Positions 27,238 through 35,463 of a stretch of 64,000 nt of DNA are shown piece after piece. The notes below the pieces were generated by a model. That model was not told where the DNA came from and made no database searches. It was given only the letters and a program-made list of their open reading frames with translations. The stretch is from DATFKA01 sp035268885 (GTDB taxonomy: Bacteria; Bacteroidota; Bacteroidia; Chitinophagales; Saprospiraceae), in the NCBI GenBank assembly GCA_035268885.1, contig DATFKA010000123.1, forward strand, positions 1 through 64,000. Direction: 5' to 3'. The position numbers were made by a program, and so were the translations under genes. Positions within the stretch are counted from its first letter, which is position 1. Each line of letters opens with the position of its first letter.

Positions 27238-27274
27238 AAAAAGCTTGACTTCTCCGGAAGTCAAGCTTTTTTTA
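27238..27274 (+). terminator. Terminator of the rpoBC operon
   Basis: A 15-bp perfect stem (27238-27252 with 27257-27271, inner part GACTTC/GAAGTC) has the stable tetraloop TCCG and ends in a T-run. It reaches the 3' end of the convergent ribE gene and, being symmetric with an A-run on the left, may stop both transcripts. Confidence 0.93.
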
Positions 27275-27865
27275 TTTGGCGTATAGTGCCGCGTATTTAG
27301 CAATGTATTTCCCCAGGATATCAAATTCCAGATTGACCGGATCACCGGGCTGGAGCAGGTGGAAATTGGTATGCTCGTAGGTATAAGGAATAATGGCGAC
27401 CGAAAACTGATTATCTACCGGATTAACCACGGTCAGGCTTACACCATTAATACAGATGGAGCCTTTATCCACCAACAGGTGCTCAGGAGTAGGCTGGTAG
27501 GAGAAGGTATAATACCAGCTACCCTCTACTTCTTCCACCTTTGTACAGGTACCCGTAGCGTCTACGTGCCCCTGCACAATATGTCCGTCCAATCGGCCCT
27601 GGCTAATCATCGCTCTTTCCAGATTGATCGCGTCGCCTGCTTGCACTTCACCCAGGTTGGACCGCTCCAGCGTTTCTTTAACGGCGGTCACTGTGTATTG
27701 GTCGCCATCTATGGCCACTACGGTCAGGCAAACCCCATTATGCGCCAGACTCTGGTCAATTTTTAGTTCCTGGGTAATGGGTGAGCTAATGTGGAAATGT
27801 ACATTGCTCCCTTCTTTTTGGATATGCTTTACCTTACCTGTGGTTTCAATAATTCCTGTAAACAT
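27272..27865 (-). CDS. ribE: Riboflavin synthase alpha subunit
   Basis: Converts two 6,7-dimethyl-8-ribityllumazines into riboflavin plus a pyrimidinedione. The 197-residue protein shows the two tandem lumazine-binding repeats. The first opens with the invariant MFTGIIETTG and contains LAHNGVCLTV. The second contains DGHIVQGHVDATG and KGSICINGVSLTV. The C-terminal helix follows. It is a lone gene between the rpoC terminator and a palindromic repeat. No FMN riboswitch is visible upstream, where bases 27890-28058 are occupied by the repeat. Confidence 0.95.
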   Translation of the reverse strand: MFTGIIETTGKVKHIQKEGSNVHFHISSPITQELKIDQSLAHNGVCLTVVAIDGDQYTVTAVKETLERSNLGEVQAGDAINLERAMISQGRLDGHIVQGHVDATGTCTKVEEVEGSWYYTFSYQPTPEHLLVDKGSICINGVSLTVVNPVDNQFSVAIIPYTYEHTNFHLLQPGDPVNLEFDILGKYIAKYAALYAK

Positions 27866-27889
27866 TTGTTTTTTCGTTTCTTATGATAA

Positions 27890-28058
27890 AAGTTGTTTAA
27901 AAACGCCTCACTGAGCCCTTGGCAACACATTGAAAGCCAATACGGCAGCTCTTTTTTCCCTTCGTCCGCCTGAGGCGGATGGCTACGAGAAAAAAAGTAG
28001 CCTTGTCTTGACTTCCAAGCCGTTACCAATCATCTCACCAGGAATTCTTAAACAACTT
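27890..28058. repeat. Palindromic MITE-like repeat, copy A
   Basis: AAGTTGTTTAA (27890-27900) is the exact inverse of TTAAACAACTT (28048-28058). The 169-base interior shares several blocks with the copy at 47474-47574 (GGCAA-CATTGA, TTACCAATCATC, CAGGAATTC). It carries two extra small palindromes absent from copy B: TCCGCC/GGCGGA near 27965-27980 and GGCTAC/GTAGCC. It has no coding capacity and ends 6 bases before the stop of the next gene. Confidence 0.75.
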
Positions 28059-28063
28059 CATAA

Positions 28064-30844
28064 TTATTCTCGAATTAACTGAATATATCCGCGCAATATT
28101 TCCGGCTGTTCCTGCGGACCATCGACCCGCTGTTCAAAGACCCGACAAGTATAGACGTAGGTGCCCGCCTCCAGTGCGTCACCGTTTTGATTACTACCGT
28201 CCCAGTTAATGTCGGGGTCCGTCGTCGTAAAGACCACCTGTCCCCAGCGGTTCAGCACCTGTAATTCAATGCTTGCAATAAAGCAATAGGGGTAGGGGAC
28301 AAATAGATCGTTGCTTCCATCATTGTTGGGCGTAAAGGCATTAGGAAGCTCGTAGAGGGGGCAATTATCCACGCAGACGATATTGCTGAGTATACTTTCG
28401 TTACCCACTGAATCAATGGCCGTAACGGCATAACAACCGGCGATACCAAAGTCTGGCATATGATCTGCGTTGGTCCTGCTGGCTCCCTCTACTTGGAAAA
28501 TAGGTTCAAGGCTGCTTTCCAAATCTGAGGCATAGTATACCTGATAAGCGCGTGTATCCGTGCTTTCGCAAAAAAGATTAGGATTACTCCAGCTGAGACG
28601 GTTGATTAAATTATTGGGATTGGTACAATCGATGGCCTCGTCACAAATATCGTCAACCACTAATTCAGGTGGACAGGGAGGCTCATTATCAAAAGGTACA
28701 CCGCAGGCAATTTGGGACCGGTTAATGATACGGTTAGGTAGGTTATCTACCCCATAAGTGCCCTGAGCTTGAATTTTATAACAATATTCGATCCCATTCA
28801 CCAGGCTGGTATCCAGAAAGTTGGTATTAGTTGTTGTGCTCAGGGTGTCAAAGCCACCACTGGCATTTTGGCGCAAGACCAAATAATTGGTATTATTCCA
28901 GGGTACAAAAAAGGACCAGGATAACTGGTTTTGTTGATTGCCCGGTGTTACCCCCAGAAAAACCGTAGAAGCGGCATCCGTGGTCGCAAAAATATCCTCT
29001 GTTTCTCCGTCGATATAAAATTCTACCTTGTAGCTGTAGGCCGTACCGAGGGTATTCAACCCTTGATCGATAAAGCAGTAGGTGGTGTCTAGTTCCAGGC
29101 TTTCTGTCTGTACTTCAAAGCCAGTGTCACTAAAAGCCGCATCTCCTGGATTAATCCCTTCGGCACGCAAGATCCGATAAGTATAGGGTCCGGGATTTAC
29201 CAAAGTGTCGAGATTGTCAGCAATGGGGGGGACAAAACAGACTTCAACCCTTCCTGTATCTGCTGCCGTACTCAGCACATCTGCTTTGGTAATATAGGGC
29301 ACATCGCGTCTAATGCGTACACAACCTTGCTCTGAGGGCAAACTTTCTACGAAATTATAAGCAAAACTGCCCCCGGGAGTGGTCTGGGCAAACTCCGCTA
29401 CGATGCGGTAGCAATAGGTACGTCCCTGTACTATGTCTTCGTCCCGGTAAAAATAACGCCCGTCGGCTTGCTGGATAATACTAAAGGTCGTCAGTTTTTC
29501 GTAACCTCTGCCTTCCAGTCCCGTCTCACAGGTGTCAATCAGAAAGTTATTAGGGCCCACTCTTCGCCAGACCGTGAAGCCCTGGAAATAGTTATCGGCT
29601 ACCGAATCACAGGCGTAGGGTAGCTCCCAGGTAACATTAATGGCACCCGGAATTGGTTCGGCAACGACATCCTGCGGCGGCGGACCCACCACTTTAATTC
29701 GAACGGTCTTAAGGGTAGATAGAGCCGCCGGAAAGTTATCCGTGGCTTTAAAAACTACACTGTAATAACCATCAGATATATGCTCACAGTTCGTCTGCCA
29801 GCGGAAGATTTTTTGATTGGGATCATCAAGGAATAAACTGTCATTGGGTAAAAGCTGGGCGGGATCATTTTCTACTTCAAAAGGACCACCCAGGGCCGTT
29901 AATCTGACCCGCTGACTCATCTCGTCCAGTGGTGCCGTAGCGCTTACGTTAAAGGTCAGCACCTGACCGGCCACCACGCATATTTCCTCGAAGGGGGTTT
30001 CTACTTCCGGAGGAAGATTATCGCAGTCTCGAACGTTGATCTGCATATCTCGTACGATGGTATCCAATGGGAAGCCATCTCGCCACTCAATAATAATCAT
30101 GGCCAGATTGTATTCGCCTGCCCGTTGTGGGGCATCCCAGAGGATATCGCCCGTAATGGGGTTAATCGTCAGATTATTGCTGGGGCTGGGATTGATCTGA
30201 TTAGGGAATTGGTAATTGGGTACCTGACTACCGGGCCCTTGCAGGGGCACTATAAATTCGTAAGAGAGGCTGTCACCATCTACGTCGTAGGCATTAGGGT
30301 TGTGGGTGAAAGGTTGCCCTACACAGGCATCATCAATGGGGGGTTGTAATAATACCGGTGTGTTATTGCAGCCCTGAAATTGAGGATTGGGGAAGGTATA
30401 GGTCGTCTCCAGATGGAACCGGATCATTTCGGAGTTGGGGAAATTGACATTCAAAATACCACCGTTTCGGTTGGGGTCGGTCATGGACACCTTGTAGGTA
30501 GCCCGGGCCGGATAGGTGTGGAAGGCAACGTAAATATTTTTTTTAATATCATTTTCCAGTATTTCCCCCTGGGGGAAAGGTCCCTCGGCACCAATAATCG
30601 GACCGTTTTGGCGATCGACCCGCTGGCAGGTGCCATCTCCCCAGCAGATGGTCAGCGTGTCCCGGTCGGCCTGAAAACTGGAGGCCTTGGTATAAGTAAT
30701 GATGGTGGCTTTGATCGTGAGGCTATTGGTGCAGTCGCCTACTTGCTCTATGGAGATGTCGCCCGCGCGGTTGTGGGTAGCCAGGGCCGGAATGCTACTC
30801 CCTAAGAGCAGAACGAGTACAAAAAGTAATATTTTATTTGGCAT
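28064..30844 (-). CDS. Large secreted protein with fibronectin-like repeats and T9SS type B sorting domain
   Basis: A 926-residue exported protein: signal peptide (about 1-23, ending PALA), an N-terminal THNRAGDISIE segment typical of a Bacteroidota surface-protein class, PKD- or cadherin-like beta modules (about 150-400, with AYDVDGDSLSYEFIVP), fibronectin-III-like modules (about 400-800, INVTWELPYACDS, NNLINRLSWSNPN) and a gliding-motility-type C-terminal domain (about 835-926: LPNAFTPNNDGSNDLF, LQVLNRWGQVVF, WDGSNQNGDALEAGTYVY). That C-terminus directs export and surface attachment through T9SS. The likely role is adhesion or motility; no enzyme motif is seen. ATG 30844 is chosen because it precedes the signal peptide. 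Confidence 0.85.
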   Translation of the reverse strand: MPNKILLFVLVLLLGSSIPALATHNRAGDISIEQVGDCTNSLTIKATIITYTKASSFQADRDTLTICWGDGTCQRVDRQNGPIIGAEGPFPQGEILENDIKKNIYVAFHTYPARATYKVSMTDPNRNGGILNVNFPNSEMIRFHLETTYTFPNPQFQGCNNTPVLLQPPIDDACVGQPFTHNPNAYDVDGDSLSYEFIVPLQGPGSQVPNYQFPNQINPSPSNNLTINPITGDILWDAPQRAGEYNLAMIIIEWRDGFPLDTIVRDMQINVRDCDNLPPEVETPFEEICVVAGQVLTFNVSATAPLDEMSQRVRLTALGGPFEVENDPAQLLPNDSLFLDDPNQKIFRWQTNCEHISDGYYSVVFKATDNFPAALSTLKTVRIKVVGPPPQDVVAEPIPGAINVTWELPYACDSVADNYFQGFTVWRRVGPNNFLIDTCETGLEGRGYEKLTTFSIIQQADGRYFYRDEDIVQGRTYCYRIVAEFAQTTPGGSFAYNFVESLPSEQGCVRIRRDVPYITKADVLSTAADTGRVEVCFVPPIADNLDTLVNPGPYTYRILRAEGINPGDAAFSDTGFEVQTESLELDTTYCFIDQGLNTLGTAYSYKVEFYIDGETEDIFATTDAASTVFLGVTPGNQQNQLSWSFFVPWNNTNYLVLRQNASGGFDTLSTTTNTNFLDTSLVNGIEYCYKIQAQGTYGVDNLPNRIINRSQIACGVPFDNEPPCPPELVVDDICDEAIDCTNPNNLINRLSWSNPNLFCESTDTRAYQVYYASDLESSLEPIFQVEGASRTNADHMPDFGIAGCYAVTAIDSVGNESILSNIVCVDNCPLYELPNAFTPNNDGSNDLFVPYPYCFIASIELQVLNRWGQVVFTTTDPDINWDGSNQNGDALEAGTYVYTCRVFEQRVDGPQEQPEILRGYIQLIRE

Positions 30845-30976
30845 GGATGCAAAATTAATTGGAAGTGCAAGTATATAACGCCTTTTTTGTTGAAAGGGAT
30901 TACTGTAAAGTAACAATTCTACCGATAATCTAATTGTTCAATGGGGGAATAAGCCTTATGATTTTCGTCATTTGGC

Positions 30977-31831
30977 TTACATTTCCTTCAGGCATTGGCG
31001 CAAACGATCTCTCCAGTGCGAGATTTCCATTCCCAGTGCGTCGACTATTTTTTGTGTGTCGAGCAAGCTGTAATGCGGTCGTTTGGCTGGGGTGGGATAG
31101 GCACTGCTGGGAATAGGGGTCACCTGGCAGTTGATCTCAGCCATATCGAAGATCGCTTTCGCAAAATCGTACCAGGAAGCCACACCGGCATTGGCGAAAT
31201 TGTAGATGCCCGCAGGGGCGCCCGGATGGGTGATAAATTGAAGTAAGGCCTCCGCAATATCCGGGGCATAAGTAGGGGCGCCAATCTGATCGTAGACAAC
31301 CCTTATCTGTTCCCGCTCCCGACCTAACCGCAACATGGTCTTCACAAAATTATTCCCCCAGGGGCTATATACCCAGGAAGTACGCAGAATGTGCGTTTGG
31401 GGATGGAGGCGCAGGGCGCGTTCGTCTCCGGCCAATTTGCTTTTGGCATAAATACTCTGGGGTTGACAAGGGTCGGTTTCGCGCAAAGGACGGTTAAGGC
31501 TATTGTGGTATACGTAGTCGGAAGAAATATGCAGCAAGTGGCTTTGGTTTTCCTGGCAGGCTTTCGCCAAAAAACCAACGGCCCGGTCGTTGAGGAGCAA
31601 AGCACTGTCCTGATCCGTCTCTGCCTTATCTACGGCCGTGTATGCGGCACAGTTGATGCAGACATCCGGTTGTTGCGCATCAAAAAAGGAGCTGACCTGA
31701 TCTTCCTGTCTAATATCCAGTTGATGGCGATTGGTAAATAGAAAGGTTAAATCACGATGTTGCTGTGCCAATACTTGCAGGGCTTGACCAACTTGCCCGG
31801 ATGCCCCCGTAACTAGAATTTTTTTACTCAT
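30977..31831 (-). CDS. rfbD: dTDP-4-dehydrorhamnose reductase
   Basis: Last step of dTDP-L-rhamnose synthesis, NADPH-dependent. The 284-residue protein has the Rossmann motif ILVTGASGQVGQAL at the N-terminus, the SDR catalytic YAKSKLAGD (Tyr and Lys), and RTSWVYSPWGNNFVKTML. ATG 31831 overlaps the rfbC stop by one base (TGATG), so the GTG one codon earlier is not needed. Operon order is der-rfbC-rfbD. The rfbA and rfbB partners are not in the window. Confidence 0.93.
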   Translation of the reverse strand: MSKKILVTGASGQVGQALQVLAQQHRDLTFLFTNRHQLDIRQEDQVSSFFDAQQPDVCINCAAYTAVDKAETDQDSALLLNDRAVGFLAKACQENQSHLLHISSDYVYHNSLNRPLRETDPCQPQSIYAKSKLAGDERALRLHPQTHILRTSWVYSPWGNNFVKTMLRLGREREQIRVVYDQIGAPTYAPDIAEALLQFITHPGAPAGIYNFANAGVASWYDFAKAIFDMAEINCQVTPIPSSAYPTPAKRPHYSLLDTQKIVDALGMEISHWRDRLRQCLKEM

Positions 31832-32379
31832 CACAGTTTTTTTCGGTGGCGACCCAATGGAGGCAATTCCCTGTCCTTACCCGAGAGTAGGACATCGGCC
31901 GTATCGATCTGCCAGTCAATATTTAGCTGTGGATCATTATAAATAATCCCTCCTTCGTGTGCTTTGGAATAAAAATTATCGCATTTGTAAAAGAACTCCG
32001 CCGTTTGGGATAGAACGACGTAGCCGTGGCCAAATCCTCTGGGGACGTATAGCTGCTTCTTGTTTTTTGCGCTAAGCAAGATCGAATAATGCTGGCCATA
32101 AGTAGGGGAGTCGGGCCTCAGATCAAGGGCTACATCCAGTACTTCCCCTTCCAATACCCGCACCAGTTTGGCCTGGGCAAAGGGCGCCAGTTGGTAATGG
32201 AGCCCCCGCAGTACCCCGTAGGTAGACCGGGCCTGATTGTCTTGTACAAAGGGGCGGGTAATACCGGCTTTGGCAAAGGTCTTTTCATTAAAGGCTTCAA
32301 AGAAGTAGCCCCGGTCATCTTCCCATACGCTGGGTTCGAAGATTTGTAAGTCGGGGATGCCAGTCGGTAGAAAGGGCAT
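31831..32379 (-). CDS. rfbC: dTDP-4-dehydrorhamnose 3,5-epimerase
   Basis: Epimerises dTDP-4-keto-6-deoxyglucose at C3 and C5. The 182-residue cupin protein has PSVWEDDRGYFFEAFNEKTF, the catalytic-His region GVLRGLHYQLAPFAQAKLVRV, and FGHGYVVLSQTAEFFYKC (catalytic Tyr region). It starts 8 bases after der and overlaps rfbD by one base, so it is co-transcribed with both. The product supplies rhamnose for surface polysaccharide. Confidence 0.94.
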   Translation of the reverse strand: MPFLPTGIPDLQIFEPSVWEDDRGYFFEAFNEKTFAKAGITRPFVQDNQARSTYGVLRGLHYQLAPFAQAKLVRVLEGEVLDVALDLRPDSPTYGQHYSILLSAKNKKQLYVPRGFGHGYVVLSQTAEFFYKCDNFYSKAHEGGIIYNDPQLNIDWQIDTADVLLSGKDRELPPLGRHRKKL

Positions 32380-32387
32380 GAACGAAA

Positions 32388-33695
32388 TTATTTTTTTCTA
32401 AAAAATACACCGATGGGTACACCGGTAAAATCAAAATGTTCCCGAAGCTGGTTCTCCAGGTAATTCCTATAGCCCTCCTTTATGTGCTTCGGATAATTAC
32501 AGAAGAAGGCAAAGGCCGGATAGTAGGTAGGTAACTGCGTCACGTACTTGATCTTGATATACTTACCCCGGTAAGTTGGAGGGCTGTACCGCTCCATAGC
32601 TTCCTGCATGACTTCATTGAGGCGTGAGGTCTTAATCCGGCGGTTACGGTTTTCGTAAACCTCCAGGGCGGCGTCCATGGCTTTAAAGATCCGTTGCTTA
32701 GTCAGAGCAGAAACGAAGACCACCGGTACATCCGTAAAGGGCGCAATTCGGCGCAAGATCTCGGCTTTATATTCTTTGGCGGTATTGGTCTCTTTTTCCA
32801 CCAAATCCCACTTGTTGACCAGGATAACAATTCCTTTGTTACGCTTCTGCGCAATGCGCAGAATGGCCAAATCCTGTGATTCTACCCCGGTTTGGGCATC
32901 GATCATGAGGATACAGATATCAGCATCCTCGATGGATTTAATGGCCCGCATGACGGAATAGAATTCCAGGTTTTCGTGGACCTTGCCCTTCTTGCGGATA
33001 CCGGCAGTATCCACCAGGATGAATTCTTTACCAAATTGATTATAGTGAGTATGAATGGAATCGCGGGTGGTTCCCGCCACGTCGGTAACGATATTTCGAT
33101 CCTTACCCAGCAGTGCATTCGTCAGGGAGGATTTACCTACGTTGGGTTGTCCTACGATGGCAAATTTGGGTAGGGCGTCTTCTTCCGGCTCTACTTCTTC
33201 GGGTAGTTTTTCAACTACCACGTCGAGTAAATCACCCGTTCCACTCCCGGTAAGAGAGGAGAGAAAGAAGGTATCCTCAAAACCGAGACTCCAAAATTCA
33301 TTGGCTTCAAACATCCGCTGACTGTTGTCAACTTTGTTGACGGCTAGTAAAACGGGTTTGTCGGACTTACGTAGCATATTAGCAACCTCTTCATCCAGGT
33401 CGGTGATACCCGTGGTGACATCCACCATAAAGATGATTACTGCCGCTTCGTCAATCGCGATTCGTACCTGAGAGCGAATCGCCGACTCAAATACATCTTC
33501 GGAGTTTTTGACGAAACCTCCCGTATCAACGACGGTGAAGTTTTTACCATTCCAAAAGGTATTTCCATACTGACGATCCCGTGTGACACCACTGATATCA
33601 TCAATTATCGCCTGGCGCTCGCCAATTAATCGGTTATAAAAAGTGGATTTTCCAACGTTTGGCCTTCCCACCACTGCAACAATCGTATTGCTCAT
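32388..33695 (-). CDS. der: Ribosome biogenesis GTPase Der (EngA)
   Basis: A double GTPase needed for 50S assembly; 435 residues. G domain 1 (about 4-165) has GRPNVGKSTFYN, DTGGF and NKVD. G domain 2 (about 178-350) has GQPNVGKSSLTN, DTAGI and NKWD. The C-terminal KH-like domain (about 352-435) ends in a basic tail (GVFFRKK). It is the first gene of the der-rfbC-rfbD unit and is divergent from era, so two ribosome-assembly GTPases share one 121-base control region. Confidence 0.97.
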   Translation of the reverse strand: MSNTIVAVVGRPNVGKSTFYNRLIGERQAIIDDISGVTRDRQYGNTFWNGKNFTVVDTGGFVKNSEDVFESAIRSQVRIAIDEAAVIIFMVDVTTGITDLDEEVANMLRKSDKPVLLAVNKVDNSQRMFEANEFWSLGFEDTFFLSSLTGSGTGDLLDVVVEKLPEEVEPEEDALPKFAIVGQPNVGKSSLTNALLGKDRNIVTDVAGTTRDSIHTHYNQFGKEFILVDTAGIRKKGKVHENLEFYSVMRAIKSIEDADICILMIDAQTGVESQDLAILRIAQKRNKGIVILVNKWDLVEKETNTAKEYKAEILRRIAPFTDVPVVFVSALTKQRIFKAMDAALEVYENRNRRIKTSRLNEVMQEAMERYSPPTYRGKYIKIKYVTQLPTYYPAFAFFCNYPKHIKEGYRNYLENQLREHFDFTGVPIGVFFRKK

Positions 33696-33721
33696 CTTCT
33701 TCTTTGTCTTTTCTGTATCTG

Positions 33722-33729
33722 CAAAAGTA
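33722..33729 (-). promoter_or_regulatory. Candidate -7 box for der
   Basis: Read on the minus strand this is TACTTTTG, a match to TAnnTTTG, 27 bases before the der ATG. No TTTG is placed properly for a -33 element. Confidence 0.4.
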
Positions 33730-33816
33730 CGGAAAACCTCGGGGAGTAACTGCTTTTATGCTATATAATCCTTACCTTTCTACTTATTATAAAAAATCGA
33801 CGATTCACCAAAAGAA

Positions 33817-34710
33817 ATGCATAAATCAGGATTCGTAAATATCATTGGTAAACCCAACGTGGGGAAGTCTACCCTCATGAACGCCCTGGTAGGAGAGCGT
33901 ATGTCTATTATCACCAATAAGCCCCAGACCACCCGGCATCGGATTATCGGTATTCTTTCGGATGAAGACTACCAGATCGTTTTTTCGGACACGCCCGGTA
34001 TTATCGAAGACCCGGGGTATAAGATGCAGGAGGTGATGAATGCCTTCGTCAATTCTACTTTTGAGGATGCTGATCTGATGATTTTTGTAACCACCGTAGA
34101 AGAAAACTACGATCCCGAAGATCCCATCTTTGACCGTTTGCGCGCCATCGAAGCCCCTTTATTTCTGGTGATTAATAAGACGGATAAAGTAGAGTCCGCT
34201 CGTGTACTAGAGTTGATTCAATGGTGGAACGAACGACTGGATTTTAAAGAAATTATTCCGACTGCGGCCCTGCACAAAGCCAATACGGATACTCTGCTGG
34301 AGCAAATCCTGCGCTATTTGCCGGAAGGCCCGGTCTTCTATCCCAAAGATCAATTAACGGACCGACCAGAGCGCTTTTTTGTTTCGGAAATCATTCGCGA
34401 AAAAGTCCTGGAGTTGTATCACCAGGAGGTGCCCTACTCCGTGGAGGTGATCGTACAGTCTTTCAAAGAGACGGAGACCAAAAGCGGTGAACCCCTGGTG
34501 CGGATTGGAGCGGAGATATTCGTGGCCCGACAGAGTCAGAAAGCCATTATTATTGGTAAAGGCGGTAGCGCAATCAAGCGCCTGGGTACGGTCGCTCGCA
34601 AATCGCTGGAAAAATGGCTGGAGCAGAAGGTCTTCCTCGAACTACACGTCAAGGTGAAAGACAACTGGCGTGATGATGACCGCTTATTGAAGCACTTTGG
34701 TTATCAGTAG
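33817..34710 (+). CDS. era: Ribosome assembly GTPase Era
   Basis: Assists 16S rRNA 3'-end maturation and 30S assembly. The 297-residue protein has a GTPase domain (about 5-170: GKPNVGKSTLMNALVG, DTPGI, NKTD) and a KH domain (about 200-297: RIGAEIFVARQSQKAIIIGKGGSAIKRLG) that binds the anti-Shine-Dalgarno end of 16S rRNA. It is divergent from der and converges with the unknown gene at 34722, with 11 bases between the stops. Confidence 0.97.
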   Translation: MHKSGFVNIIGKPNVGKSTLMNALVGERMSIITNKPQTTRHRIIGILSDEDYQIVFSDTPGIIEDPGYKMQEVMNAFVNSTFEDADLMIFVTTVEENYDPEDPIFDRLRAIEAPLFLVINKTDKVESARVLELIQWWNERLDFKEIIPTAALHKANTDTLLEQILRYLPEGPVFYPKDQLTDRPERFFVSEIIREKVLELYHQEVPYSVEVIVQSFKETETKSGEPLVRIGAEIFVARQSQKAIIIGKGGSAIKRLGTVARKSLEKWLEQKVFLELHVKVKDNWRDDDRLLKHFGYQ

Positions 34711-34721
34711 GAGAAGCAGCA

Positions 34722-35309
34722 TCACTCTTCCCCCAACAGAGGCGTCATGCCCTCCACCATCTTTTCAATAATCAGACAGACATTTTTGGGTTTGTGCTTG
34801 CGCCAGTTGACATTGTTAAAGGGAGGGCCCATGGTGACGTAGTGATGGATTCGTTGCGAACGCATCTCCTCTTCTACGTGATCTAAAGTGTTCAGCAGGC
34901 AAATCCAGCCCAGCTCGTCGGCAATGTCTTCGCTCCATTCCTCGTAATAGCAATCATCACTGGCGTGAAAATTCAATACATTTTCGCAAATCAGAATGAA
35001 CTTGCTGATACCTCCGTCAATCAGGTGGTCGACCACTTCGCGTTTCAGGAACATCACATCGTTATGCAGGGCATCATTCCACTCACCAATTAGCTCAATG
35101 ATGGCAAAACCAGTATCGTAGTCGGCATAAATGACTTTGAGGTACAAGGTCGGGGAGCCGAACTCATCCCACTGGGGATGTATGAAATAATTGTAGACTT
35201 TATTGGTAAAGTGAAATTCACTATGCTCCTTTCCGTAGAAGGGCAAATGCTCATCTTCGGTAGACAGGTATTCGTTTCTCCATTTAAAATGTGGCTCAAT
35301 ATCGTGCAT
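34722..35309 (-). CDS. Conserved hypothetical protein
   Basis: I do not recognise a named family for this 195-residue protein. It is acidic and rich in aromatic residues and His (MHDIEPHFKWRNEYLS, FIHPQWDEFGSPTLYLK, DYDTGFAIIELIGEWNDALHNDVM, VNWRKHKPKNVCLIIEKM). It has no signal peptide, transmembrane helix or obvious catalytic motif and is probably cytosolic. Alternating predicted helices and strands suggest an alpha/beta fold. It is a lone minus-strand gene that converges with era and is divergent from the M14 peptidase. The codon pattern resembles its neighbours, so it is likely a real, vertically inherited gene. Confidence 0.75.
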   Translation of the reverse strand: MHDIEPHFKWRNEYLSTEDEHLPFYGKEHSEFHFTNKVYNYFIHPQWDEFGSPTLYLKVIYADYDTGFAIIELIGEWNDALHNDVMFLKREVVDHLIDGGISKFILICENVLNFHASDDCYYEEWSEDIADELGWICLLNTLDHVEEEMRSQRIHHYVTMGPPFNNVNWRKHKPKNVCLIIEKMVEGMTPLLGEE

Positions 35310-35463
35310 GGATATCTTTTACGTTTTCACTATCGGTTCTACAGGGGAATACAAATGAAAAGCATTTTCGTTTGCTGTTTTTTTGTTTTTTAGGTGAACC
35401 CGCTTATTCCGCGAATTTCCGTATTTTCCCGGATCAATTCAAAAACTAATACAAACTGGACTT

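Noticed and set aside
27890..28058. FMN riboswitch upstream of ribE
   Set aside because: The region is a palindromic repeat shared with 47.5 kb, without the conserved FMN aptamer blocks.
30850..30857. Minus-strand -7-like box (TAATTTTG) next to the T9SS type B gene start
   Set aside because: It would give a leaderless transcript and has no -33 element, so chance is as likely.
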